Counted from the first letter of the stretch, positions 29,752 through 39,478 are shown. The stretch: 64,000 nt of DNA from Terriglobia bacterium (GCA_028716525.1 JAQUPQ010000012.1:1-64000); one strand, 5' to 3'. A program made the numbers and translations. The notes: a model not told the origin generated them from the sequence alone.

Positions 29752-29839
29752 TCTCTCCTCTCACTCGCAACCGTGGCGAGCTTTCGCGACCGTCTGAAAA
29801 TCGTTCTGTGCTTCTCGCCCACCGTCCACCTCAGGAAAC

Positions 29840-29868
29840 AGCTTGCGCCTTGCCGTTGCGAATGTCAA
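29840..29868 (-). promoter_or_regulatory. possible promoter with perfect -35 but poor -10
   Basis: Minus-strand TTGACA (29863-29868) is followed 17 bp later by CAAGCT, a poor -10 box. The gap 29752-29898 otherwise holds no gene; imperfectly paired GGCGAG and CTCGCC arms lie in the putative leader. Confidence 0.3.
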
Positions 29869-29898
29869 GCGAGTTGTGCGGAAATCGACGCGGGGCTT

Positions 29899-30489
29899 TT
29901 AGTTCGCGGGTCCGGATGGCTTCTCGGGTTCGGCGTCGCTCGGGTCGTACAGCACGCCGATAGAGAACAGAAACTTGATGTCCGCAGGGGAGACGAGGCC
30001 GCCACGGTCCTCATACGGCGTCTCGGGAGCGTCGTTCCAACCGGGTAGGTCCGTGACGAGAATCCGGTACAGCTTGAGCGGGGACACACCGTCATCAGCC
30101 AGCACCTCAGACGCCATGAGTTCAGCGTGCCTGCGGTTCAACTCTGCTACAAGCGCGTCGGCGTCGTGCTCTGCCCGTAGAGCAGCCGAGCGCTTTCCCA
30201 ACTCCTCGGGCTCTAGCTTCTCTGCGACAAGCGCTTGATGTGCCTTCTGGTACGCCTCCAGTTTCTCACTCTTCATCGCCTTGTTCGCGGACTCTACCAC
30301 CCTATCGACGATGGTCTGGTTTCGCGCGATGCCCGTGGCGTAGCGTGTGTACCGCCGCACGCGGTCAACGGTATCAACCGCCGCTTTCTGGTTCTCTGCC
30401 TGCTCCGCCGGGTCCGGAGACGTGAGGTACGCCCCGGACTGGACACTGAGGAAGTTCTGAAACATCTGTGCCTGCTGATAGGTGAACAT
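29899..30489 (-). CDS. hypothetical helical protein, first early gene
   Basis: The protein has 196 residues starting MFTYQQAQMFQNFLSVQSGA. ATG 30489 is preceded by AAAGGGG. It is helical over most of its length (ALVAEKLEPEELGKRSAALR, ELNRRHAELMASEVL). As the first gene behind the dyad-bearing promoter it should be expressed very early. No family recognised. Confidence 0.7.
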   Translation of the reverse strand: MFTYQQAQMFQNFLSVQSGAYLTSPDPAEQAENQKAAVDTVDRVRRYTRYATGIARNQTIVDRVVESANKAMKSEKLEAYQKAHQALVAEKLEPEELGKRSAALRAEHDADALVAELNRRHAELMASEVLADDGVSPLKLYRILVTDLPGWNDAPETPYEDRGGLVSPADIKFLFSIGVLYDPSDAEPEKPSGPAN

Positions 30490-30503
30490 CGACAATCCCC
30501 TTT

Positions 30504-30518
30504 CGTTCGAGTCGAACG
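30504..30518. promoter_or_regulatory. 15-bp perfect dyad, candidate operator
   Basis: CGTTCGA and TCGAACG flank a single central base. It lies just downstream of the predicted transcription start (about 30524), where repressors commonly bind. A loop of one base makes an RNA hairpin unlikely. Confidence 0.5.
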
Positions 30519-30530
30519 CTTGCAGACGTC

Positions 30531-30559
30531 AATCTAGCGCCGACGGTCGGCAGAGTCAA
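30531..30559 (-). promoter_or_regulatory. sigma70-type promoter opening the early region
   Basis: Minus-strand TTGACT (30554-30559) and TAGATT (30531-30536) are 17 bp apart, between the fibre gene and the first early gene. The spacer itself is a perfect dyad, GCCGAC-G-GTCGGC at 30539-30551. Confidence 0.65.
30539..30551. promoter_or_regulatory. 13-bp perfect dyad inside the promoter spacer, candidate operator
   Basis: GCCGAC and GTCGGC surround one central base, entirely within the 17-bp spacer. Occupancy would block RNA polymerase. Confidence 0.45.
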
Positions 30560-30564
30560 GCGGC

Positions 30565-33500
30565 CTAATCGATTGTTTCGAGGTAGAGTTGCGTGCACGT
30601 GATATTGATGCCAGCCGCCGCCCCTGAAAAATCTTCAGTGAGATTGAAGGTCAAATCATCTCTTGTGTCCACGACAACCGTCGCATCGATGCCCGCCGGG
30701 TTGTAGCATTCCCACGTCTCGTGCGTCACGGTGTCGGTATTCCAGACGATTACCTCACCGAAGCATGTCAGCGTCCCGGCACCGCCCGCCGTATTGCATA
30801 CCAAGTCGGCATGAAGTGACCATTCCTGCTTGGTTTGCGAAGCGAGGAGCGCCATGTCTCCCGTTGCGCACATCGTGTAGACCGTGCCGCCCTTGTTCAA
30901 TTTAATCCGCAGGTTCAGCGTCGTCGCGTTGTCAGTATTGTAGTACCCGCGCGCATTCACGCGTAGTGTCTTTCCAGCCGTGAAGAACTCATCCGGGAGG
31001 ATGGGCAACTGGCGCGCCCCCGTCGTATCGACTAGCGTTGTCTCCGACGCCGTGTTGGAAACGGTCTTCCACGTTACCTGCGAGTACAGCGTGCCGTCGA
31101 AACTCTGCCGAGCCTTGTCCCCAGCGTCGGTACCAAGGCCGCCCCAGAACGTATTTGCCGACTTCTCAACCGCTCCCGTCTCAACTGCGGTGAGTAAGGA
31201 GGCACAGGTAGAGATTTTGAAAGACGCCGTGCCCGCTGTCGCCGTACCGCCCTTGACGTGCAGATAAGCCGACGCTGCCGTGGTCGTGGGGCCAATATAG
31301 AAGCCCGTGCTCGACACCCGGAACCAATCAACGGCGGTATTGTCGGTCGTGGCTGCGGCGATGCCAGGGTAGATGTACCCTATGATCTTCGAGGTACCGG
31401 CGCCCGTGCTGACTCCTGAGTACAGCAGCAGATCGCCGCCGTTCTTATTTGTTGCTCCTATCGTTGCTCCGCCGCAAACTAGCGACAATGTGTTTCCGTC
31501 AGTGTCGGCGGTGGAACGCCGCGTCATGAAAATCTGACGCGCGGCTGCGTTCCCTTCCAACGTGAGTAATTGGGTAACGGATGCTGTTGCAACCGCACCT
31601 ATCCCCCAGAAGCCTGACGACTGCGTGATTTGCCCATATGTAGCTGTATTTGCGTTGTTGCGGAACAACGTACCGGTGGAACCACAGCAAATAGTGCCGC
31701 ACCCACTGAGGGTGCTCGTTGATGTTCCGCCGAGCACGTAGTTTCCATCTCCGTCAACATTGAACACCCTAGTTGTGCCAGCATACAGATACCCAGATGT
31801 GCGGTTTTGCGACGGTCCCGGAGTCGCCAGCGCCGCATCCGCGACGTTGATCGTGCAGGTCGTGGTGGTGTTGTCCGGGAGGAGCCCGGCGACCAGATAC
31901 CATATCGCCCCCGGTCCAAACTTCGTAATGTAGACGTTTCGCGACGTCACGGTCGGGTCCGGCGACACTGGAATGTTTGAGGCGACCCACGCCTCGCCTG
32001 CACCCGTAACGGTGTAGTTTGGAGATACCGTCCCGAGTTCCGTCTCACCGAACGCATTGACCGCCGTCACTTTCATGGTATGGTCGCCGGGCGTATTGAC
32101 CCCCGCACCGCCCGCCGCCCACGTCACACCCGCGCAAGAGATTGTTGGGACGTAGTCGAACCGGATCGCGCCGGACTGAATGTTCAAGCGCTGCGCTGGA
32201 GTTGCCGTTCCAATTCCAACGAACCCAGTTGGCTGGTCAACGTACAACTGGTTCGTGTTGACCGCGAAGTCGCCGCTGCCCGTATTGACCGCAACCGCCG
32301 TCGCTCCGGTCGTGTTGCCAATCGTAACGACGCGCGCCGCCGCGCCAGTACCGATGTTGATTGCAAAGGCAGCGGCGTCGTTTCCTATTCCTATCGCGCC
32401 ACCGGAAGAGTTGAGTTGCAGCGCTCCCGCACAGTCCAAATCCATGTACGACCCGGCTGTCGCGCTCAGATATGTCTTTGCATCGATGCGAATGTATGTG
32501 CCGTCTGAACCTGGCACGTTCGTGTATATCTCAACCGGTGCGCCGTTCGTCGCTCGGACGTATGCTCCTCCACCCGCCCCGTCTCCGTATAAGTGGGCAA
32601 TATCGCCCAGCAGGTCGAGCACGCCGAGCCCGGCCCCGGCATTGCTCACCTGTACCGTCAAGGTCTGATTTCCAACGGAATTTCCTGTAACGGTAAAATT
32701 CGAAGACAGAATTCCGTCGAGCGAAATACCATCCGCAGAGGAATCGATTGTCACCGCGCCTGTGGCGTTCAGATCGAACGTCGTCGCCGTCCCGATAACA
32801 GCCGACCCGAGTTCAGTCGACAGGTTCATCAGGTTAGCGCGCGTGTGCGTCAGGCGCCAGTAGTCCGTCCCATCCTCGATGAAGAATCCATCCGCGACCC
32901 CGGTGCAGCCCGCCAGATTGAATACATGGGAATACGCACCTGTGGTCGTCCACGTCACGTCGTAGGCATCTACGGCGATTGATGCGACGCCCGCGTTGTA
33001 GGCTTCATCCAGCGTTACCACGGCAAGAGCAGCACACTGGTTGATCGCGTTGAGCAGCGACACCTCGCCGAAGTTGGTTTCGAATAGCGACCACTCCGCA
33101 TCCAAAGCCGACAGCACGAGGTCTGACGCGAATGTGCTGCCCGCCTTATACCCGTCGCTGAAAGCAAGAAACGCCGCTCCTCCACCAACGTTCGTCGCTG
33201 AAATTGTCAGCGTCTTATCGCCACCGGAGTTCGCCGCCATCGAGAGCGTCGTCGTGTCCGACCCCTGCGCCGACCACGCACCCGCCGAGTTGAGAAACAG
33301 CGTCCCGCTCGTGATCGTGCTGATAGTCAGGTTGCCCGACGTCGCGCTGACGTTGCTCGCCCCAGTTCCGTCGATGGAGAACGTCGTGCCCGCCAGTATG
33401 TCGATAGTGCTCTTCGCGTCGATGTCGATGTGCGCTGCCCCAGCCCCGGCGTTCGCGGCGGAGATGGTGAGAGTTCGCGCGAACGCGTCATTGGCATTGA

Positions 33501-34284
33501 CTTGGAGCATCGTCTGCAACGAAACCAGTTGCAACGAAGTCGCCGCAGTGTGACCAACACTGATAGTGCGCGCGCCAGCCGTACCAATATTTAGAGCGTT
33601 CGGCAGGTTCACCGCGCAAATATTTACCGATCCGCCACCGGCCGTCGCCTCGATTTCAACGCCGATGCCTGCGGAACTATACCCGTTTAGTGTCAGTCGC
33701 CCAGCCGTGGATACAATATCGATGTCGTTGTCCGCACCGATGCCGATGGCCGCCGTTCCTGCGCCGGTGTTCGTCGCCGAAAGATGAAGCACGTAGGCGT
33801 TCGCGTCGTTCGCCACAAGCGCGAAGGTCGCGTCGTCAGAATCGGTTTCGATGAACCGCCGCGTCCCGGTCAACGCGATGCTCGCACCACTCGCCCCAAG
33901 GTTCTCGATCGTGAAGACGTCGGCAGTAGCCGCTGGGTTGAGTTGATGAATGGCGAGCGCCGTGCCGTTGACCGCGAGCGGCACGGAGATATCAACCGCA
34001 CCGCTGTCCGCTGTGATAGAGCGGCCCAGCCCGGCCCCTCCCGCGTCGTATGCGAAGTCGAGAGTACAGACACCTGGGGTCACGAAGTCGGTCCACGCGC
34101 CGCCCTGGTAGCCTCTGTACGTGTGCGTTCCAGTAGCGTAGTAGGTCATACCGTTGCGCGGGTTGCCGAGCCCGTCTGCCGTGCTATCCCACTTACGCGC
34201 CCGAAGCTCTATCAAAGCCGCCGCGTCGTTTGCCCACTCTCCTAGGTAGTTTGCGTATCCGTAGGGTGTGCTGTAACCGGCCAT
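30565..34284 (-). CDS. long tail fibre protein
   Basis: The protein has 1239 residues and GGAGGCC before ATG 34284. The N-terminus (MAGYSTPYGYANYLGEWAND) resembles virion-attachment domains. Residues about 85-700 contain recurrent segments of the type TLTISATNAGAGAAHIDIDA and TLTVQVSNAGAGLG, predicting a repetitive beta-structured shaft. The C-terminus (NLTEDFSGAAAGINITCTQ) resembles the beta-sandwich tips of phage fibres. It probably contacts the host surface. It is the last gene of the late operon. Confidence 0.8.
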   Translation of the reverse strand: MAGYSTPYGYANYLGEWANDAAALIELRARKWDSTADGLGNPRNGMTYYATGTHTYRGYQGGAWTDFVTPGVCTLDFAYDAGGAGLGRSITADSGAVDISVPLAVNGTALAIHQLNPAATADVFTIENLGASGASIALTGTRRFIETDSDDATFALVANDANAYVLHLSATNTGAGTAAIGIGADNDIDIVSTAGRLTLNGYSSAGIGVEIEATAGGGSVNICAVNLPNALNIGTAGARTISVGHTAATSLQLVSLQTMLQVNANDAFARTLTISAANAGAGAAHIDIDAKSTIDILAGTTFSIDGTGASNVSATSGNLTISTITSGTLFLNSAGAWSAQGSDTTTLSMAANSGGDKTLTISATNVGGGAAFLAFSDGYKAGSTFASDLVLSALDAEWSLFETNFGEVSLLNAINQCAALAVVTLDEAYNAGVASIAVDAYDVTWTTTGAYSHVFNLAGCTGVADGFFIEDGTDYWRLTHTRANLMNLSTELGSAVIGTATTFDLNATGAVTIDSSADGISLDGILSSNFTVTGNSVGNQTLTVQVSNAGAGLGVLDLLGDIAHLYGDGAGGGAYVRATNGAPVEIYTNVPGSDGTYIRIDAKTYLSATAGSYMDLDCAGALQLNSSGGAIGIGNDAAAFAINIGTGAAARVVTIGNTTGATAVAVNTGSGDFAVNTNQLYVDQPTGFVGIGTATPAQRLNIQSGAIRFDYVPTISCAGVTWAAGGAGVNTPGDHTMKVTAVNAFGETELGTVSPNYTVTGAGEAWVASNIPVSPDPTVTSRNVYITKFGPGAIWYLVAGLLPDNTTTTCTINVADAALATPGPSQNRTSGYLYAGTTRVFNVDGDGNYVLGGTSTSTLSGCGTICCGSTGTLFRNNANTATYGQITQSSGFWGIGAVATASVTQLLTLEGNAAARQIFMTRRSTADTDGNTLSLVCGGATIGATNKNGGDLLLYSGVSTGAGTSKIIGYIYPGIAAATTDNTAVDWFRVSSTGFYIGPTTTAASAYLHVKGGTATAGTASFKISTCASLLTAVETGAVEKSANTFWGGLGTDAGDKARQSFDGTLYSQVTWKTVSNTASETTLVDTTGARQLPILPDEFFTAGKTLRVNARGYYNTDNATTLNLRIKLNKGGTVYTMCATGDMALLASQTKQEWSLHADLVCNTAGGAGTLTCFGEVIVWNTDTVTHETWECYNPAGIDATVVVDTRDDLTFNLTEDFSGAAAGINITCTQLYLETID

Positions 34285-34374
34285 CCGGGCCTCCTAATCG
34301 ACGCGCCAGTACGACGCGAACGGTTCTTCGTCCATCCGCCCGACCGGCGGCTCGGGACCGCTACGCTAACAGGG

Positions 34375-34391
34375 AAACCCCCGCCGGGGCC
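34375..34391 (-). terminator. possible hairpin between fibre genes
   Basis: Minus-strand CCCC-GGC-GGGG followed by GTTT lies in the 113-base gap after the stop at 34398. The stem is short and the T run is only three bases. A second stem, CCGCC with GGCGG, lies nearby. The gap holds no gene. Confidence 0.3.
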
Positions 34392-34397
34392 GAGAGA

Positions 34398-35843
34398 CTA
34401 CAGGACGGTGCCGAGAACCCAACCGGTCAGGATGTTGCCCGCTGCCCAGTCGGTTCCGCCGCTGTTGTCGATGGTCAGTCTACCGGCAGTCAAATCGACT
34501 GCGCCAGCCCACGCGATGCGCGTGTAGTTGGTCGCCGCAGTCAGGATGTCGAGCCCGTAGGCAACGATGGCTGAACAACCAAACGAGAACCGAATCTCGC
34601 CAGCGAGCACGTCCTGCGCCGTGACAGCGTACCTGAACGGGAATAACTGGCGCTTGGACGCCGCAACCGCAGTCGCACGAGCCTGGTAGACACCGGGCTG
34701 TCCGCCCGCAAGAACGCACGTGAGGGCCGAAGCCGCCGTGATGTCCGCCTGGAGGATTGTGCGGCACTCCACGTACCATCGCCCGTCATTAGCGCCGCCG
34801 TAGACGTCCGCGTGAATCCGCAGGCCGATGACCGTATGCGCGTTGATGCACGCCGCGAATGCCGCTGCCATGAGGATGGTGTCGTCCTCCTCGACGCCAG
34901 CACTCGACCGCAGGAAATCATCCTGGTCGACAACGACGTCCCGAGCTTCCAGCGTGGCGAGCGCAACGCCACCAATGCTGAACGTGTACGAAGCCCCGTC
35001 CGCTGGACGCTGGGCCGCGCCCGCCGCGTTGTCGAAAGCAATGACGCACGAACTCGGCACGCCCTTGTCGACAACGATGCCAGCTACCGCACCCGCGAGT
35101 CCGTTGGCCGCGTCGATGACACCGTCCGCTACGGTCGGGTTCGGGTAGGCGCCAGCCAACTCGCCACCAGCCGCAACGACATTCATAGTCAGACGCCACA
35201 CGGCCGCGCCGGTAGCGTTATGCGTGCACGTGTAAGCCAGGTCTGTAGCTGTGTCGACCCAAAGTGATCCGATGTCGTATCCGAGCGTATCGTCGTCGCC
35301 GACAGCCGGGGGAACGACGGCGAGGAAGTTGTTCAGCGGGTTGATGCGCCGCCACACAGCCGCCCCGGCCGCCGGGTTGGTGCACTCGTACACGCGCGGC
35401 GGGACCGCCGTGGTATTGACCCACAGCGAACCGACAGCGTAACCGTCTGCCGTGTCGTCACCAACCGCTGGGTCAGCGGCGGAACCGAGGTTGTGCCGCA
35501 CCTCGGGAATCCAGATGGCCGCACCGACGGCCGCGCTCTGGCACCTGTACCAAATCGCCGTGACTGTGTCGAACCACTTGGAGCCGACCGCGTATCCCGC
35601 AGCGCTATCCGACGCGACGGTCGGAGGAACCACGGCAACGAGGTTGTCCTGAATCACGGCGTAGGCACCGGCACCAGTCCTCATCATGTGCCCGGCCGTA
35701 GTGCCCGCCATATCCGAGTCCATTACAGCGCCAGCCGCCGCAACGTTCGTCGCATCGGTGACGTCTGCAAGCGCCTCGATGCCGTCGAGTTTCGTCGTGT
35801 CGAGCGCTGTGATAACCCTTGTCGCACTTACCCTGATTGCCAT
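34398..35843 (-). CDS. tail fibre protein with internal ~45-residue repeats
   Basis: The protein has 481 residues with GGAGGAAGAG before ATG 35843. The N-terminal TRVITALDTTKLDGIEALAD is typical of phage fibres and receptor-binding proteins. Three modules of the form PPxVxDDxxxGYxVGSLWVDT, each ending in GAAVW, span residues about 70-220 and look like small carbohydrate-binding repeats. The C-terminal 150 residues are beta-rich. Probable receptor-binding accessory. Confidence 0.75.
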   Translation of the reverse strand: MAIRVSATRVITALDTTKLDGIEALADVTDATNVAAAGAVMDSDMAGTTAGHMMRTGAGAYAVIQDNLVAVVPPTVASDSAAGYAVGSKWFDTVTAIWYRCQSAAVGAAIWIPEVRHNLGSAADPAVGDDTADGYAVGSLWVNTTAVPPRVYECTNPAAGAAVWRRINPLNNFLAVVPPAVGDDDTLGYDIGSLWVDTATDLAYTCTHNATGAAVWRLTMNVVAAGGELAGAYPNPTVADGVIDAANGLAGAVAGIVVDKGVPSSCVIAFDNAAGAAQRPADGASYTFSIGGVALATLEARDVVVDQDDFLRSSAGVEEDDTILMAAAFAACINAHTVIGLRIHADVYGGANDGRWYVECRTILQADITAASALTCVLAGGQPGVYQARATAVAASKRQLFPFRYAVTAQDVLAGEIRFSFGCSAIVAYGLDILTAATNYTRIAWAGAVDLTAGRLTIDNSGGTDWAAGNILTGWVLGTVL

Positions 35844-35897
35844 CTCTTCCTCCGTCGGCGATTACCCGCCGCGATTTGTTACATCACAACTCGACTA

Positions 35898-36404
35898 TCA
35901 GACCTCACGCCCATAGATGCGAGCCGTTGCCGTCAATGTCGAACCGCCGCCCGTGTCCGCCGTGGTGCACTTCACGTACAGCGTCCCCGTGCCCGCGATG
36001 CTCGGCAGAATGCCGGTAATCTGAATCGGGAACGTCTCACCAACGGCGTTCAGTCCTGTCAACGAAGTCGCCGGGAGAATTTGCGTTCCACCAGCCGTGG
36101 TTCCGACTGTCACGATAGCGTCGCCATTCGGAGCGCCAGTGATTGCGGTGACGACGAAATCGATTCCCTCGGGGATAAACTTCTTGGTCGCCGTCCCGTT
36201 GAGCGCCGCCGATACTTCGTTGTTCAGCGTGCGAAGAGCCAGCCCAGCGTGTGTGCTTTCGACGGTCGCGTTTCCAATCGTGTTGACGGCCGTCTGAATG
36301 TCGTAAATCAGCTCGCCAAGTTCCTTGCCGCTGTCCGGGTCGGGAGCAATGTCAGCGCCGCCGCGAAACTTCTTGTCGGGATCAATTACGGTCAGGGTCG
36401 TCAT
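35898..36404 (-). CDS. virion-associated hypothetical protein
   Basis: The protein has 168 residues with GGAGGCAG before ATG 36404. A helical N-terminal segment (KELGELIYDIQTAVNTIGNA) is followed by a beta-rich domain (IDFVVTAITGAPNGDAIVTV, FPIQITGI). Its position among fibre genes suggests a tail-tip or fibre-linked component. It overlaps the membrane-protein gene by 23 bases. Confidence 0.65.
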   Translation of the reverse strand: MTTLTVIDPDKKFRGGADIAPDPDSGKELGELIYDIQTAVNTIGNATVESTHAGLALRTLNNEVSAALNGTATKKFIPEGIDFVVTAITGAPNGDAIVTVGTTAGGTQILPATSLTGLNAVGETFPIQITGILPSIAGTGTLYVKCTTADTGGGSTLTATARIYGREV

Positions 36405-37011
36405 AGCTGCCTCCTGTAGCGGCCGTCGCGGCCTGCGGGCTATCGCCCGTTTCGTTTTCTATCGTAGCATGTGAGCCCACCTGTTCGGCAAGCCCGCGCA
36501 CAGTCTTCGAAGCCTTGTCCGAGTCGCCCGTCGACATGAAAACGCCGACGAAAATGCCGACCAGAACTATCGCTAGAACAACTCCGATGCCGAGCCCGAT
36601 AGCCCATTTCGGAGCGCTGAAAATCTTGGAAGGGCCGATCGAATTTCTGCGTGATTGGTATGGCGCGATTGGTTCATCAGACCGATGCCGTTTCGAACTC
36701 TTGATGCCGACTTCGGTGACGTCGTTGATGGGACATCCGCGCACGTGGTTATGAATGGCCTTCTCGATTTTTATCGGGATGTCACCAACCTGGCGCTCAA
36801 GTTCGTTGATTCGGTGCCAAGCGCCTTTGAGCGACGAATTCGTTTCCGCCTGTTCAACGCGCATGTCCTCGATTTTCTGCCCGATGCGCTCGAATCCGTT
36901 GCGGACGTCACTTGCCAGGGAGTCTATCTTGCTTTCAAGATACCGATGCCCGGCACACGTGCCCGGCATTCTCTCTTCCTGTCCCACTACAGCCTCCGAC
37001 TCCCGCCCCAT
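36382..37011 (-). CDS. coiled-coil protein with C-terminal TM helix (XhlA-like)
   Basis: The protein has 209 residues; ATG 37011 follows GAGGT, and an internal ATG at 36969 also has a good site. Residues 25-75 form a coiled coil (LASDVRNGFERIGQKIEDMR), there is a HNHVRGC motif, and IGLGIGVVLAIVLVGIFVGV near 140-160 is one TM helix. The layout recalls XhlA-type proteins that act with holins in lysis. Whether it functions in lysis or tail-membrane contact is unknown. Confidence 0.65.
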   Translation of the reverse strand: MGRESEAVVGQEERMPGTCAGHRYLESKIDSLASDVRNGFERIGQKIEDMRVEQAETNSSLKGAWHRINELERQVGDIPIKIEKAIHNHVRGCPINDVTEVGIKSSKRHRSDEPIAPYQSRRNSIGPSKIFSAPKWAIGLGIGVVLAIVLVGIFVGVFMSTGDSDKASKTVRGLAEQVGSHATIENETGDSPQAATAATGGSYDDPDRN

Positions 37012-37015
37012 CTCG

Positions 37016-39466
37016 CTACCTCAAACCGGCACGCGGAACGCGACGGACGTACCCGCCGAATGTCCCGCCTCCTATGAATCTGTTATCCAATATGCACCAC
37101 ACATCGGAACCGTCGTACAGAAGACGACCGGCATTCTCGGACGTTGGGGTTCTCGCGGCGGCCTCCGCATTGGTGGCCAGATTACAAGTCAACTGCGACA
37201 ACTCCTCTCCAGTGTAGGCGCTGTCGTGGTTTCGGAGCGAGACGCACGGTATTTTTATCAATTGCAAAGCCGGAACAGTACCACCCGTGCTATCAACGTC
37301 TCGCAACGTTTGCAGCCAGATATTGAGTCCGTCAAACGTCATGTGTATTGGCGTACCGAAGTCGATTGGATGATGAAACAGACTTTCTTCGTCAAGATTG
37401 TAAACATGAAGAATAGTGCTGGCGTCTGTATCGCTTATCCACAGACACGTACCATCGTTCACTATATCCCTGCAATATCCTCCGCCTGCGCTTGTCGCTA
37501 TTGGAAAACTCGTAAGAGCAGGGTCGACCGTGGCGTTTATGATGTTGCAGTGCGAGACGTATACCGGCGTTGCCCCGGTAGAATCAACGCTCGACCAAAA
37601 CACATGGACACCATCCGACGCCAATCCGCCGCAGGGGTATCGCGTCGCGAGTTCAGGCTGGTCTCCGCATCCGGCGGAGTTTGCAAACGTAGAGCCGTCC
37701 GCAAGGTTGAGCATCTGTATGCAAGGAGATGCACCTAGTCCGCCGACTATCGATGGAACCCAAGAACAGGCAACGGCCAACTTCGACGACGCATGCCCAA
37801 GGCCTGTCAACGAGACTGTTTTGATGCGGTCGCACTGTGCATAGGACGCGGCAGCTCCGCCACCGATGTACCCAGTCCCAACCAGCGCAGTCCCGGTACC
37901 GGCTCCAAATGCCAGCCACCCGGCCTTGACGGTGCCGTCTATGTTGTACGCCTGAACGTGATGCGTCGTGAGAATGCCGTTGTCGTCGTGGAATAGAACG
38001 TAGATGGACGTCCCGTCTGAGCAGCAAGCGTCTGGAACCCAAGTTCCTGCGGGCAACTTGGCCCCGTCGAGAGCAACCGTCGTCGATGTGTCATTGATGT
38101 TTTCTGCCCTGCAAACACGTATCGAGCACGTATCCGTCAAAAGCAGAACTATCTTGCGCTCGCCGGTCGCAGCGTCCCAAACGACGCACATGTCGGCGAC
38201 CTGATTGGGACGTATGTGGTTGAACGGAGAGAACGCATGCCCCCACGTATCTGCCTCTGTGTACAAGCCAGAGCACACCGAAGTCATATCGAGTTTGGGA
38301 GGGATGGAGCCGCCCGTAAATGTCTTCGCCCAAGGCGCATCGCGAAGAATCAAGTTCTCTTCGGCGCGAACCCTGGCACTTCCAGAGAGCCCGTTCGAAA
38401 ACAGCCATGCTCCGCTTACGTCTTCATCGCTGGCGCGTTCCGTTCTCGCGTTCAGATGACCGAATACGTTCGCTAGGACTGTCTGTACGTCGGATATTCC
38501 AGGCTCAGATTCCGGGGCACCTGGAATTGCCGCCGTCGTAATAGCCGTCGCCGGATGGAAAGGAGCGCCGCCGCTGATATGACCATCCACGTTGTCTGCG
38601 ATGGTGTTGAGGTTCGTTTGGAGCGCCGCGTTCGCGAGGTTGCAGAATCCACCGGCCGTGACGTGCGCTGCGGAGCCCGTGCGGGCCGCGCCTGCGTTCG
38701 CCTTGAGGTCCGTCATCACCTCGTTGATGGCTGCGTTGACGTTCGCGGACGCGATGGTCGAACCGTCCAACCACGTCTGCGTGGATGTAAACGGAACGCC
38801 TGTCGCCGCCGAGAGCGTATCGACGTAGCCGAACAGCGTCGCAACGGCATCAACCAGTGTGCCCTCGTAGAACGTCGCGATGTTCGTGCCGGTTTCGTGT
38901 ATGAGGTCTTGCCGACGATTCGCGATACCAGCCGGGTCGATGTCCACCGCGAGAATCTGAACGGTACCGAAAACGAGTCGGATGTCCGCGAGCAACACGC
39001 CGTCTGACGGGAGCGCCGGTTTGACGTTTGCTCCGAACGCCTGCTCTGCCGCCATCGTCACGTAGATATTGAACGAATCGTAGACGCGAGTGTAGACCGT
39101 GACGCCGTTCCCGTCTGTGACGGGGAGCGCCAAGGTCTGGTCGTATTCGGCGATGACAGAAAGCCATCGCTCGTTACCGGGAGCAACAACCGTTGTCGAT
39201 GCACCCAGGTGGTCTTGCGAGCAATCCACCGTCTGCGCTGTCGCCCAATACAGGCGCTCTCCGTCCGGGTCTGTACCGAGTGCCGGGCCACTCACGAGCA
39301 CGTTCAAATCTGCTGGCGCGTTCTGCGTCACAACGCCGCCGTCGTGCATCCCGAGTATGCCGAGGTCTTGCCGCGCTTTCTTGAGCGCCGTTGCCGTGTT
39401 CGTCTCTACAAGGTCAAGCTCGGATTCGAGCACCCGCTGAAGATAGTAGAAATTGAGTGAGTCCAT
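37016..39466 (-). CDS. tail/baseplate protein with beta-propeller-like C-terminus
   Basis: The protein has 816 residues with GGGGACAA before ATG 39466. The N-terminal 200 residues (MDSLNFYYLQRVLESELDLV, ...LLADIRLVFGTVQILAVDID) resemble baseplate attachment regions. Residues about 380-780 contain repeated blades such as CVVWDAATGERKIVLLLTDT, CCSDGTSIYVLFHDDNG, GLASDGVHVFWSSVDSTGA, IVNDGTCLWISDTDAST and TFDGLNIWLQTL, a likely beta-propeller. It may bind a host surface ligand. Confidence 0.7.
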   Translation of the reverse strand: MDSLNFYYLQRVLESELDLVETNTATALKKARQDLGILGMHDGGVVTQNAPADLNVLVSGPALGTDPDGERLYWATAQTVDCSQDHLGASTTVVAPGNERWLSVIAEYDQTLALPVTDGNGVTVYTRVYDSFNIYVTMAAEQAFGANVKPALPSDGVLLADIRLVFGTVQILAVDIDPAGIANRRQDLIHETGTNIATFYEGTLVDAVATLFGYVDTLSAATGVPFTSTQTWLDGSTIASANVNAAINEVMTDLKANAGAARTGSAAHVTAGGFCNLANAALQTNLNTIADNVDGHISGGAPFHPATAITTAAIPGAPESEPGISDVQTVLANVFGHLNARTERASDEDVSGAWLFSNGLSGSARVRAEENLILRDAPWAKTFTGGSIPPKLDMTSVCSGLYTEADTWGHAFSPFNHIRPNQVADMCVVWDAATGERKIVLLLTDTCSIRVCRAENINDTSTTVALDGAKLPAGTWVPDACCSDGTSIYVLFHDDNGILTTHHVQAYNIDGTVKAGWLAFGAGTGTALVGTGYIGGGAAASYAQCDRIKTVSLTGLGHASSKLAVACSWVPSIVGGLGASPCIQMLNLADGSTFANSAGCGDQPELATRYPCGGLASDGVHVFWSSVDSTGATPVYVSHCNIINATVDPALTSFPIATSAGGGYCRDIVNDGTCLWISDTDASTILHVYNLDEESLFHHPIDFGTPIHMTFDGLNIWLQTLRDVDSTGGTVPALQLIKIPCVSLRNHDSAYTGEELSQLTCNLATNAEAAARTPTSENAGRLLYDGSDVWCILDNRFIGGGTFGGYVRRVPRAGLR

Positions 39467-39478
39467 GCGCTTTGTCCC

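Noticed and set aside
29752..29898. Strong promoter before the 107-residue gene
   Set aside because: The -35 box is perfect but no acceptable -10 box lies at 16-18 bp; kept only as a low-confidence feature.
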